Of a stretch of 64,000 bases of DNA, positions 25,732 to 34,400 are shown in pieces; position 1 is the stretch's first letter, and the number at the start of each line of letters is the position of its first letter. Made by a program: the position numbers and the translations under genes. The stretch spans positions 620,001 to 684,000 of the forward strand of contig CAWFXD010000001.1 in NCBI GenBank assembly GCA_963819695.1, in the 5' to 3' direction. A model generated the notes under the pieces. That model worked only from the letters and a program-made list of their open reading frames with translations, did no database searches and had not been told where the DNA came from. This DNA comes from DASZIT01 sp963819695. GTDB lineage: Bacteria; Actinomycetota; Acidimicrobiia; Acidimicrobiales; RAAP-2.

Positions 25732-27180
25732 TCAGTAGCGGTAGGTGTCCGGCTTGTAGGGCCCACCCACCGGCACTCCGATGTAGTCGGCCTGCTCGTC
25801 GGTCAGGGTGGTCAACCTGACGCCGAGGGCATCGAGATGGAGACGGGCCACCTTCTCGTCGAGGTGCTTGGGCAGTACGTAGACCTTGTTCTCGTACTCG
25901 CCGGCACGGGTGAACAACTCCACCTGGGCCATGGTCTGGTTGGTGAAGGAGTTGGACATCACGAAGCTCGGGTGACCGGTGGCGTTGCCCAGGTTGAGGA
26001 GGCGGCCCTCTGACAGCACGATGATGGCGTGGCCGTCGGGGAAGACCCACTTGTCGACCTGCGGCTTGATGTTCTCCCGCTGGATGCCGTCGGTCTTCAT
26101 CAACCCGGCCATGTCGATCTCGTTGTCGAAGTGCCCGATGTTCCCGACGATGGCCTGGTGCTTCATCTTGGCCATCTGGTCGGCGGTGATCACATCCTTG
26201 TTGCCGGTGGTGGTGACGAAGATGTCGGCGGTGTCGACGAAGTCCTCGAGGGTGGCGACCTGGTACCCGTCCATGACCGCCTGCAGGGCACAGATCGGGT
26301 CGACCTCGGTGATGACCACCCGGCCCCCCTGGCCGCGCAGAGACTCGGCACAGCCCTTCCCGACGTCCCCGTAACCGCAGACCACTGCCACCTTGCCGCC
26401 GATGAGCACGTCGGTGGCCCGGTTGATCCCGTCGATGAGCGAGTGGCGGCAGCCGTACTTGTTGTCGAACTTCGACTTGGTCACCGCATCGTTGACGTTG
26501 ATGGCGGGGAACAGAAGCTCGCCGCTGCGCTCCATCTCGAGAAGCCGGTGCACCCCGGTGGTGGTCTCCTCGGAGACACCTTTGATCCCGTTGGCAACGG
26601 TGGTCCAACGCTGCGCATCCTCGGCCAGACTCCGGGTCAGGACGCTCAACACCACACCGAACTCCTCGGTGTCGGCGGTGGAGGGATCCGGCACCACACC
26701 GGTCTTCTCGAACTCGACTCCCTTGTGGACCAGGAGGGTGGCATCGCCACCGTCGTCGAGGATCATGGTCGGACCGTCGCCCGGCCAATCCAGCGCCCGC
26801 TCGGTGCACCACCAGTACTCCTCCAGGCTCTCGCCCTTCCAGGCGAAGACCGGTATCCCCTTGGGGTTGTCCACCGTGCCATCCGGGCCGACCGCCACCG
26901 CGGCGGCGGCGTGGTCCTGGGTGGAGAAGATGTTGCAGCTGGCCCAGCGGACCTCGGCACCCAGCGCGGTGAGGGTCTCGATCAGCACCGCGGTCTGAAC
27001 GGTCATGTGCAGCGATCCGGTGATCCGGGCGCCTTTGAGGGGCTTCTCGGTGGCGTACTCAGACCGCATGGCCATCAGGCCAGGCATCTCATGCTCGGCG
27101 AGGACGATCTCTTTGCGGCCGAAGTCGGCGAGCGCCAGATCCGCAACCTTGAAGTCGGGTTGCTGTTGCTTGGTGGTCAT
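25732..27180 (-). CDS. ahcY: adenosylhomocysteinase (SAH hydrolase)
   Basis: Cleaves S-adenosylhomocysteine to adenosine and homocysteine, removing the product inhibitor of methyltransferases. 482 residues. The substrate half has GARITGSLHMTVQTAVLIETL, SCNIFSTQDHAAAA and TILDDGGD-like MILDDGGDATLLV. The NAD half has VVCGYGDVGKGCAESLRGQG (Rossmann GxGxxG), then GNIGHFDNEIDM and the C-terminal YKPDTYRY that closes over the partner's NAD. The start ATG at 27180 has GAAGGAG seven bases upstream, with a 464-base non-coding leader before it. Confidence 0.96.
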   Translation of the reverse strand: MTTKQQQPDFKVADLALADFGRKEIVLAEHEMPGLMAMRSEYATEKPLKGARITGSLHMTVQTAVLIETLTALGAEVRWASCNIFSTQDHAAAAVAVGPDGTVDNPKGIPVFAWKGESLEEYWWCTERALDWPGDGPTMILDDGGDATLLVHKGVEFEKTGVVPDPSTADTEEFGVVLSVLTRSLAEDAQRWTTVANGIKGVSEETTTGVHRLLEMERSGELLFPAINVNDAVTKSKFDNKYGCRHSLIDGINRATDVLIGGKVAVVCGYGDVGKGCAESLRGQGGRVVITEVDPICALQAVMDGYQVATLEDFVDTADIFVTTTGNKDVITADQMAKMKHQAIVGNIGHFDNEIDMAGLMKTDGIQRENIKPQVDKWVFPDGHAIIVLSEGRLLNLGNATGHPSFVMSNSFTNQTMAQVELFTRAGEYENKVYVLPKHLDEKVARLHLDALGVRLTTLTDEQADYIGVPVGGPYKPDTYRY

Positions 27181-27644
27181 TCAGACTCCTTCGAGTGCTC
27201 GGCCGACGAGGGCCTGGTTTGGGTTGCCAACTGTTTGGGAGCAGGTGGGCGTCGGGACGACCACGGGGTCAGGCATGAGGAAATTCAACGGTTGGAGGAC
27301 CTCGTCCGGATTCGCGGTCGTCCTGTTGATTAGATCTTTCCCCTGGTTGGAGGGGAGTCGCCCCGGACAGCAACCCCGCAACGCTACCCCACCGGGCTGG
27401 AGAGCCGTAATTCGGATCCGCGGCTCCGCCGGGTGCCGGCTGGATTGGGATTTGGTGCCCGACGTGAACTGGCCTACGCCATTGACTAGATTGAGGGGTA
27501 GGCATCGAGTCCATCCCGCCACGGATTCGGTGTCGAGCGCACCACCGATAGAGTCCCGCCACTCGTGCGTGGTGCGCCGCCGGCAGAACTTTGGTTCTTC
27601 CGGCGCGCCCGGAGTCAGGTTGCGGTCAGGTGGTCCGGTGGCCG
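27181..27644. other. 464-base gap: ahcY leader/promoter region
   Basis: No convincing gene lies here. It presumably holds the ahcY promoter and 5' leader. GC-rich stems are visible around 27345-27410 (for example GGGG-AGTC-GCCCC near 27352-27364). I could not match the SAH riboswitch consensus on the ahcY strand or any other known riboswitch. Confidence 0.4.
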
Positions 27645-28064
27645 TCAGTAGCCCTGCATGATGTGCTCGATCCACCACCCCGGCGCGGCGTTCATCAACG
27701 TTTGCAGGTCCCAGTAATCCCACCATCGGATGATGTGGCGTCCCTTCAACTCCTGGACGGACACGAACGGCAGCGTCACCGACTCGCCGGTGTGCCAATG
27801 CCAGGTCTCGGCGTGCTCGGTGACGACTACGTCACCCTCGGCAACCATCAGGCGAAGGTCGTGCTCGTAGGCGGAGATGGGCTCGAGTCCCAAGCGGAGT
27901 CGGGCCACGATCTGGTCCGGACCTTTGGCGACATCCTCCGGAGGGGAGGGAACGTCGGTGTACTCGCTGTCGGCCGTGAAGAACTGGGCGATGCGGTCCC
28001 AGTCGCGTTCGTAGAGTGCGTTCCAGAGGGAGCCCGCCACCTCCTTGTTGTCGGCAGCCGTCAT
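27645..28064 (-). CDS. NTF2-like / limonene-epoxide-hydrolase-type protein
   Basis: 139 residues behind an AAGGAG site. A cone-shaped NTF2/SnoaL fold is indicated by ALYERDWDRIAQFFTADSEYTD, then EHDLRLMVAEGDVVVTEHAETWHW and GRHIIRWWDYWDLQTLM. In the limonene-1,2-epoxide hydrolase group an Asp/Arg/Asp triad is formed by residues in such strands; the IIRWWDYWD segment is consistent with it. The substrate is unknown. Confidence 0.78.
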   Translation of the reverse strand: MTAADNKEVAGSLWNALYERDWDRIAQFFTADSEYTDVPSPPEDVAKGPDQIVARLRLGLEPISAYEHDLRLMVAEGDVVVTEHAETWHWHTGESVTLPFVSVQELKGRHIIRWWDYWDLQTLMNAAPGWWIEHIMQGY

Positions 28065-28180
28065 CGAAACTCCTTCCCGTCGGCGACCTTCGACCGTAGG
28101 TCAACCCCGAGTCTGCCCGATGGTGCACGCCTGGTGATGTCTGCCTGTTTGACGGTGCCGTTCTACAATCGCTTGGAAAC

Positions 28181-28996
28181 ATGTCCGAGCCCACCTGGAA
28201 GCCAACCTCTGATCACTTGCCGTCGGTCCACCGCCATCGGCGGCATCGCCTGCGGCGGGCCCAGATCCGCCGACGCCGGCTGGTGGCCTCACTGATCGTT
28301 CTGGCCCTGATCGTGGTGGGCACCTGGGCGCTGTTGGGCGGCGGTGGCCCGGGTCGCCCGACCGCCGCCGGGGGAGGCGCACTGAGCGGGCATTCGACGT
28401 CCACCACCCACGCGCCGGCCAGCACCACCAGCACGGTGCCGCCGTCGACCACCACGACCACCGGACCCGGTTCGCTGCCCCAGACCGGAACCTTCCCGAC
28501 CACCACCAGCCCGTTGTTCGTGGCCAACATGGCCGCACTTTGGAACGCGGTCGTCACCGACAACCTGTCCACCGGGATGCCGGCCTTCTTTCCCGAGCCG
28601 GCCTATGTGCAGCTGAAGACGGTGGCCAGCGCCAGTAGCGACTTCACCAACCGCCTCCAGAGCGACTACGGGCTCGACATCGCCGCCGCGCACGCCCTGC
28701 TCGGACCGAATCCGGCCGCCGCCCAGTTCGTCAGCGTGAATGCGGATTCCGCCTACGGGCACTGGATCAACTCCGGGGTCTGCGACAACGATGTCGGTTA
28801 CTTCGAGCTCCCGAACGCCCGGGTCGTCTATACGGTCGACGGGCAGACCCGTTCCTTCGGGATCGCCTCGATGATCTCGTGGCGAGGGGAGTGGTACGTG
28901 GTCCATCTCGGCGCCATCCTGCGTTCGGGTAGCGGCGGCGAGACCGACGATCCGGAGACCGGCTCCGGCACCTCGGCCTACTCATCGACCTGCTGA
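28181..28996 (+). CDS. membrane-anchored exported protein with Thr-rich stalk
   Basis: 271 residues. The N-terminal ~35 residues are strongly basic, followed by one transmembrane helix (LVASLIVLALIVVGTWALLGG). A Ser/Thr/Pro stalk of ~60 residues leads to a ~150-residue globular domain with a single internal Cys (SGVCDNDVGYFEL) and one at the end. The globular part (FEL-PNARVVYTVDGQTRSFGIASMISWRGEWYVVHLGAIL) is reminiscent of NTF2-like or DUF-type extracytoplasmic domains. I do not recognise the family. Confidence 0.65.
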   Translation: MSEPTWKPTSDHLPSVHRHRRHRLRRAQIRRRRLVASLIVLALIVVGTWALLGGGGPGRPTAAGGGALSGHSTSTTHAPASTTSTVPPSTTTTTGPGSLPQTGTFPTTTSPLFVANMAALWNAVVTDNLSTGMPAFFPEPAYVQLKTVASASSDFTNRLQSDYGLDIAAAHALLGPNPAAAQFVSVNADSAYGHWINSGVCDNDVGYFELPNARVVYTVDGQTRSFGIASMISWRGEWYVVHLGAILRSGSGGETDDPETGSGTSAYSSTC

Positions 28997-29039
28997 TCGG
29001 GTCGGCTGGTCGACAGCCCGAGTCGGAGGGTTGCCCGTT

Positions 29040-30038
29040 TCAGCCGGCGGACAGCACGCTGACGAAGTCGCGGGTCCAGCCGGACTGGTACTGGGTGGCC
29101 GGGCGGTTCTGTCCGGGGATCGCGGCCTCCAGGGCCAGCCCGGGAAGGGCGGCATAGCTCAGCTGCACCCACTCGGGATTGATGTCGAGCTCCATGGCGT
29201 TGACCGCCCCGCTGGCGATGAGGGCGTTGGCCAGGTCGGTGGGGAGCACGCTCATTCCGGCCGCGTACAGGATGTTGCCGGACGCATCTTCGCCGACCGA
29301 GCTCCGAGCTACCGCCGCGCCGCCCCCGAGGGTGGCACCCCAGGCGCCGATGGAATTGATCTCGCCGCTGGGCTGACCGGCGCTGACCAGTGGGTACAGA
29401 TTCTGGCGGGCGCTCGTCCAAACCTCCCCGGCTGCGGGAATCCCCTGGGTCCAGGTCCCGACATGAGCGGCACCGCTGGTGTCGATGACGAAGGTGGCCC
29501 TACCCGGCACCATGGTCAACAGCGGTTGGCCGTTGAGTTCGAAGCCCCCGGCCCCGGCCCCGGTGAGGAACCCGCCGTTGAAGGCGGCCAGCAACAGGGG
29601 AGTTTCATCGGGCCCGATGGCGGGTCCGGCGTCGGGACCGACGGTGGCGCCGCCGGTCGGGGGGTCGCTGCTCCCGACATGCAGGTTGAACTTCACCCGG
29701 CCGACCCGGAACCGGACGACGGTGACGGTGTCCCCGTTGGGTTGGGGCGCGGCTATCTGGTCGACGGCGATGTGCCCGTTGACGGTGCTGACCGGCGTCC
29801 ACCCCGGCTGCTCAGTGGTGGTGGTCGTCGGGGGCACCGTCGAGGTGGTGGTCGTGGAGGAGGAGCTCGAGGCGGGCACGGTGATCGTGGGCGCCGAGGT
29901 GCCGGAGGTGCAGCCGGCCAATGACGATCCGAGCAGGACCGTGGCCACCGCCAGATAAGCCGGGGCCGGATAGAGGCGACGAGAGGTCCGACGGTTTGCG
30001 GTCAGGGGACGCCTCCGGGGTGGGCGCGGGGTTGGCAT
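29040..30038 (-). CDS. phosphodiester glycosidase (NAGPA-like) domain lipoprotein
   Basis: 332 residues. A lipoprotein signal ends LLGSSLAGC (lipobox LAGC), followed by a Ser/Thr/Pro stalk. The rest is a NAGPA/DUF2233 domain: VRFRVGRVKFNLHVGS, LLLAAFNGGFL, TFVIDTSGAAHVGTW, SEI-like PSGEINSIGAWG, and MELDINPEWVQLSY near the end. The AAFNGGF and MELDINP motifs are typical of this family, which cleaves phosphodiester-linked sugars. Extracellular, likely acting on wall or capsule polymers; the substrate is not known. Confidence 0.85.
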   Translation of the reverse strand: MPTPRPPRRRPLTANRRTSRRLYPAPAYLAVATVLLGSSLAGCTSGTSAPTITVPASSSSSTTTTSTVPPTTTTTEQPGWTPVSTVNGHIAVDQIAAPQPNGDTVTVVRFRVGRVKFNLHVGSSDPPTGGATVGPDAGPAIGPDETPLLLAAFNGGFLTGAGAGGFELNGQPLLTMVPGRATFVIDTSGAAHVGTWTQGIPAAGEVWTSARQNLYPLVSAGQPSGEINSIGAWGATLGGGAAVARSSVGEDASGNILYAAGMSVLPTDLANALIASGAVNAMELDINPEWVQLSYAALPGLALEAAIPGQNRPATQYQSGWTRDFVSVLSAG

Positions 30039-30091
30039 CGCCGGTCAGCATATGGGCGTCGGTGCGCCCGGTTCGAAGCGTGCGCCGATTT

Positions 30092-31276
30092 TCAGGCGTC
30101 CCGGGTCATCATCCGCCACGCCCCGAGCCCCGTCCAGACCACCAGCCAGGCAATGATCACGCAGACGGCCACGGTGGTCGATTCGGGTATCAGCAGCGAC
30201 GACGCGTTTCCCCCACCCGGTCCTCCTCCACCCCCGCCTCCGAACACCAGCGGCAGCCCGCCCGGCTCCAGGTGGGCGGTGGCGAGGCCGACCATCGCCC
30301 GCTCCAGGTTCAAGAAGTGGGGAATGACGTGTCTCGAGAGGAGCGGGGTCAGGATGACCTCGAGCACGATCATGAGGATCACCGACACCGTCCGCTGCCC
30401 GAGGAGCGATGCCAGGCCGAGCCCGACCATGAACCCGATGCCGGCTTCGAGCTCGATCCACAGCCCGGCCTTGATCATCAGGGAGTTGGACGGGTACAAG
30501 AAGATCTGTTTGTAGCCGCCGTAATTCTGCTGGGCGATCTGAACGGCCTCAGCCCTGATCTCCGCTGGGGTGGCCGGGCCGGGGAGCTCCGCCCCCGCGG
30601 GCCCTTTGATGATCCCAACTGACCCGGGTCCGGGTCCGTTGCCACAGGAGACGTTCGACGGGGGCGGCAGCGGGGTGGGGAAGTTGCAGATGACGGTGTC
30701 GGCATGATCACCCGCCCAGGTCTCGAGCCCGGTGAGCGACAGGCCGGCGGGGATGTTCGTCCCCTGGTAGCTGATACTGGTGGGGGCGGCGGCGACGCAT
30801 ACCGTGCAGACGATGGCGAAGCCAACCGCCACCATCGGCACGATGATGGCCAGTCCGGCCGGGATCCGGGCCAGGTACAGCGCCAACCGGGAGCGGCCGG
30901 TCACCACCAGATGCCGGAACATCCCCTCGGTGAGGTCGACCGACCCGGCGGTGCATCCCAAGGTGGCGGCCACGATGAAGCCGAAGACATACATCACCCC
31001 GGCCACCAGATTGGTAAAGATGTCGTAGCCACCGGCCGGCCCATAAGAATTCGGGGCGAAGGCATGGGCCAGCAGGCGGAAGAGGAGAAAGATACTGGGA
31101 ATGCCGATGTTGACCACCAGCAGGACGATCATCAGCCCCCGCCGCTTGCGCAGCTCCATGAACCGAGTGGCGATCATGCCGCCGGTGGGGATCCAGGATC
31201 CGCGGTGGTCCCCCGAACTGCCTGGGGCCGGTGCCAGCGCCGGAACCGGCATCGGAGCGTCGTGCACAGTCGTCAT
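30092..31276 (-). CDS. ABC transporter permease (ABC-2 like)
   Basis: 394 residues from ATG 31276, overlapping the ATPase stop as ATGA. It has about six transmembrane helices: one after the ~45-residue N terminus (LMIVLLVVNIGIPSIFLLF), one at GVMYVFGFIVAATLGC, and the rest towards the C terminus. A large ~110-residue extracytoplasmic loop lies between helices 4 and 5 and contains a Cys-rich CNFPTPLPPPSNVSCG segment. A Gly-rich cytoplasmic or outer loop (FGGGGGGGPGGG) precedes the last helix. It partners the downstream-listed ATPase. Confidence 0.85.
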   Translation of the reverse strand: MTTVHDAPMPVPALAPAPGSSGDHRGSWIPTGGMIATRFMELRKRRGLMIVLLVVNIGIPSIFLLFRLLAHAFAPNSYGPAGGYDIFTNLVAGVMYVFGFIVAATLGCTAGSVDLTEGMFRHLVVTGRSRLALYLARIPAGLAIIVPMVAVGFAIVCTVCVAAAPTSISYQGTNIPAGLSLTGLETWAGDHADTVICNFPTPLPPPSNVSCGNGPGPGSVGIIKGPAGAELPGPATPAEIRAEAVQIAQQNYGGYKQIFLYPSNSLMIKAGLWIELEAGIGFMVGLGLASLLGQRTVSVILMIVLEVILTPLLSRHVIPHFLNLERAMVGLATAHLEPGGLPLVFGGGGGGGPGGGNASSLLIPESTTVAVCVIIAWLVVWTGLGAWRMMTRDA

Positions 31277-32250
31277 TCTGGGGCCCCCAATCGGCTGGTG
31301 ACCTGGAGGAACCACGATTCCAGCGAAGCTTGGATGGGCTGAAGCCGGTACACGGAGATCCCGCCTTCCACCAGCACCCGGTTGATCTCGGCGACGACAT
31401 CGGGTGGGGTGCCGGCCGGCAGCGTGATCGTCAGCCCTTTCTGGCTTCCCTCGCTGCGGGCGCCGATGGCGGTAGCGTCGAGGAGGGCACGGGCCCGATC
31501 AGGATCCGAGCATTCGATCTCGACGGTGAGCGACGACCCCGCCAACAGTTCGGAGATCGGTCCCTGCCGGATGACGCTGCCCCGGTCGACGATGGCGACG
31601 GCATCACAGGTCCGCTCGACCTCGTCGAGAAGGTGGGAGGACAGCACCACCGTGCGTCCCTCCGCCACCAGGGAGAGGATCATGGACCGCATGTCCTGCA
31701 TTCCGGCCGGGTCGAGCCCGTTCATCGGCTCGTCGAGGATCAGCAACTCGGGGTCTCCGAGCAGGCAGGCGGCGACCCCCAGGCGCTGGCGCATGCCCAT
31801 CGAGTACTTCGACACCCGGTCGTCAGCCCGATGGAGGATGCCGACCCGCTCGAGTGACGGCTCGATGCGGCCCTTCGCAGCCGGCTCGCGAGCGGCCGCC
31901 AGGATCTGGAGGTTCTGCCTCCCGCTCAGATGGCCGTGGAACCGGGGCTCGTCGACGATGGCCCCGACTCGGGCCAGTGCCGCCGGGCGTTGTTTGGGTA
32001 CGGGGTATCCGAGCAGGGACATGGTGCCGGCATCGGCGTGAGTCAATCCCAACAGCACCCGGATGAGGGTGGTTTTGCCGGCGCCGTTGGGGCCGAGGTA
32101 GCCGAACGCCGATCCCCGAGGCACCAGCAACTCCACCCCGTTGACGGCGACATTCTCTCCGAATCGTTTGGTCAGCCCGTGGGTCTCCACCGCCCAGCCG
32201 CTCTCGGCCGCCTGTTGGTCCAGCGCCGTTGGGTAGGTGGCGGTGCTCAT
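31273..32250 (-). CDS. ABC transporter ATP-binding protein (drug/antibiotic exporter type)
   Basis: 325 residues. Walker A GPNGAGKTT (~residue 54), YSMGMRQRLGVA signature, LLILDEPMNGLDP Walker B, and SSHLLDEVERTCD switch. The C-terminal extension after the NBD (~residues 235-325) is that of DrrA/CcmA-type exporters. First gene of a two-gene unit with the permease. It is divergent from a two-component system, which often controls this kind of transporter. Confidence 0.92.
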   Translation of the reverse strand: MSTATYPTALDQQAAESGWAVETHGLTKRFGENVAVNGVELLVPRGSAFGYLGPNGAGKTTLIRVLLGLTHADAGTMSLLGYPVPKQRPAALARVGAIVDEPRFHGHLSGRQNLQILAAAREPAAKGRIEPSLERVGILHRADDRVSKYSMGMRQRLGVAACLLGDPELLILDEPMNGLDPAGMQDMRSMILSLVAEGRTVVLSSHLLDEVERTCDAVAIVDRGSVIRQGPISELLAGSSLTVEIECSDPDRARALLDATAIGARSEGSQKGLTITLPAGTPPDVVAEINRVLVEGGISVYRLQPIQASLESWFLQVTSRLGAPE

Positions 32251-32459
32251 CTTCCGAACCTAGACGTAGGGGAGTGGAGGGGCATCGAGGCCAGTTTGAC
32301 TGACGGCCGGCCGGCAGTCGTCACCCTGGAGGCTGATTCCAATCCGGCCCGGATCCAGGGATTCCGCCTTCCATTCGAGGGGATGTCGCTCTTTCGGGTG
32401 ACAGGAAGATCGTTGGCGATGATGACGCCCGGGGCGCCGCCGTTGAGTACCGTTTGGGT

Positions 32460-33674
32460 GTGCGAGAGCGTTGGGGCCCCGCGGCCTGGGTAAACCGTCA
32501 CCCGACCATCGCCGACGGGGTGCTGGCGGCAGCGCTGCTGGTGGGGTTCCTCGCCAGCCTTGGTGTCTGGCGCAGCCGCTCGCCGGCCGGCTTCATCGTT
32601 TCAGCCGTCGGCTTGATGGCGATCACCTGGCGGAGGAGGTATCCCCAAGAGGTCTTCATCATCAGCGGCGCCGCGGTGTTCAGCGCCATGATCCGCGGGA
32701 ATCTGTCGCCGGTGGCTCCGATCGCCGGATTGATCGCCCTCTACACCGTCTCGTCGTTGTGCGACCGCCGATGGTCGATCGGGGCCGGCGTCGTTTCGTG
32801 GCTGGGGGTGATGGTGTCCGCCGCCCTGGTCAGGGACCGGCCCGTCCCGTTGAGCCTTCAGGCGTTGTTGGCACCCTTGGCGCTGATCGCCGCCGCCTGG
32901 CTCATCGGCGACAATCTCCGGGTGCGTCGGGCCTACGTGGCCCATCTCGAGGATCGGGCCGAGCGACTGGAGGCCGAACGGGAGGCGGAGACCCGCCGAG
33001 CGGCCGACGGCGAGCGAGCCAGGATCGCTCGCGAGCTCCATGATGTGGTGGCCCACCATGTCAGCGTGATCGCCGTCCAGGCCGGGGCGGCCAGGATGGT
33101 GGCGGAGAGCAGTTCGACGTCATCGGGTGAGCCCCAGACCACCTCGGACAACATGCTGGCATCGATCGAGGTCACCGCCCGCCAAGCGCTGGCCGAGCTG
33201 CGTCGAGCCCTCGGCGTACTCCGGAAGGGGGAAGACCGTCCGGATCACACCCCGCAGCCCGGACTGGACCAACTCGATTCGCTCATCGACCAGGTACGGG
33301 TGGCCGGCACCCCGGTGGAGATGACGGTGAGCGGCCCGGTGCCGGAGGCATTGCCTCCAGGGGTGAACCTCTCCGCCTACCGGATCGTCCAGGAAGCCCT
33401 GACCAACGTCTTGAAACACGGGGGCGGGGCACCGACCCGGGTGGCCATGCGATTCAGTGACGATGGCCTGGATCTGTCGGTCACCGACTCGGGATCGAAC
33501 ATCCCGTCAGTGGCTCCCGCGGGGACCCACCATCAGCCGGGCGGTGGTCACGGGATCATCGGGATGCGGGAACGGGTCGCGATGTTCGGCGGCGACCTCC
33601 AGGCCGGTCCACTCCCCGGGGGTGGATATGAGGTCCGCGCCCACATCCCCTGCGACCGGCGAGGGCCGATGTGA
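32460..33674 (+). CDS. NarL-type sensor histidine kinase (HisKA_3)
   Basis: 404 residues from GTG 32460 (TTG 32454 is in frame). Four or five transmembrane helices fill the first ~155 residues. A coiled coil leads into the HisKA_3 dimerisation domain with ERARIARELHDVVAHHVSVI, in which the first His is phosphorylated. A HATPase domain follows with AYRIVQEALTNVLKHGGG (N box) and DSGSN... HGIIGMRERVAMFGG (G boxes). It is cotranscribed with the response regulator by a GTGA overlap. No extracytoplasmic sensor domain, so it probably senses the membrane or its neighbouring ABC transporter. Confidence 0.92.
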   Translation: MRERWGPAAWVNRHPTIADGVLAAALLVGFLASLGVWRSRSPAGFIVSAVGLMAITWRRRYPQEVFIISGAAVFSAMIRGNLSPVAPIAGLIALYTVSSLCDRRWSIGAGVVSWLGVMVSAALVRDRPVPLSLQALLAPLALIAAAWLIGDNLRVRRAYVAHLEDRAERLEAEREAETRRAADGERARIARELHDVVAHHVSVIAVQAGAARMVAESSSTSSGEPQTTSDNMLASIEVTARQALAELRRALGVLRKGEDRPDHTPQPGLDQLDSLIDQVRVAGTPVEMTVSGPVPEALPPGVNLSAYRIVQEALTNVLKHGGGAPTRVAMRFSDDGLDLSVTDSGSNIPSVAPAGTHHQPGGGHGIIGMRERVAMFGGDLQAGPLPGGGYEVRAHIPCDRRGPM

Positions 33675-34387
33675 GCATCCGGGTCCTGGTGGTGGACGAC
33701 CAGGCGCTGGTGCGTGCGGGCTTTCGGATGATCCTCGAGACCCAGGAGGACATCGAGGTGGTGGGCGAATCGGGCGACGGGGCCGGCGCGGTCGAGGCGG
33801 CGGTCCAACTCGCTCCCGACGTCGTGCTGATGGACATCCGGATGCCGGAGATGGACGGGATCGCCGCGACCCGGGCATTGACCGAGGGCAGAGGGTGTGG
33901 CGCCGGGGAGGGCGGTGGCACCGGACCGGCGGGGCCCCGGATCATCATCCTCACCACCTATGACCTCGATGAGTACGTGTTCGAGGCGCTCGAAGCCGGT
34001 GCGTCCGGGTTTCTCCTGAAGGACGTCCGCCCCGAGGATCTGGTGCAGGGGGTTCGCGTGGTAGCTGCCGGCGACGCCCTCCTGGCCCCGGCGATCACCC
34101 GCCGGCTGATCGCCGAGTTTGCCGGTCGGGCGCAGCGGCACCCGGCCCTGGAGCACGACTCGCGTTTGGATCGACTCACCCCCCGCGAACGGGAGATCCT
34201 CGGCCTGATGGCCAAGGGGCTGTCCAACTCCGAGATCGCCTCGAGCGCCTTTGTGAGCGAGAACACCGTGAAGACCCACGTGGCTCGAATCTTCGACAAA
34301 CTCGGACTCCGGGACCGGGTCCAGGCGGTCATCGTGGCCTACGACGCCGGACTGGTGGCTCCAGGTTCCGCGGCCGTCGGAGAGTGA
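33671..34387 (+). CDS. NarL/LuxR-family response regulator
   Basis: 238 residues. REC domain: VLVVDDQALVRAGF (acidic pair DD), VVLMDIRMPEMDG (phospho-Asp), and IIILTTYDLDEYVFEAL, GASGFLLKD (Thr and Lys switch). The C-terminal HTH is LTPREREILGLMAKGLSNSEIA with KTHVARIFDKLGLRDRVQAV. A Gly-rich insert of about 13 residues (GRGCGAGEGGGTGPAG) sits between the phospho-Asp helix and the ILTTYD strand, where family members have a short loop. GTG start overlaps the kinase stop. Confidence 0.92.
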   Translation: MSIRVLVVDDQALVRAGFRMILETQEDIEVVGESGDGAGAVEAAVQLAPDVVLMDIRMPEMDGIAATRALTEGRGCGAGEGGGTGPAGPRIIILTTYDLDEYVFEALEAGASGFLLKDVRPEDLVQGVRVVAAGDALLAPAITRRLIAEFAGRAQRHPALEHDSRLDRLTPREREILGLMAKGLSNSEIASSAFVSENTVKTHVARIFDKLGLRDRVQAVIVAYDAGLVAPGSAAVGE

Positions 34388-34400
34388 AGCCCCAGCTGGG

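Noticed and set aside
27340..27440. Possible S-box (SAM) riboswitch on the + strand in the ahcY leader
   Set aside because: Only short pieces (GGAGGG, GCAAC, TAATTC) resemble the consensus; the orientation is opposite to ahcY and there is no + strand gene to control.
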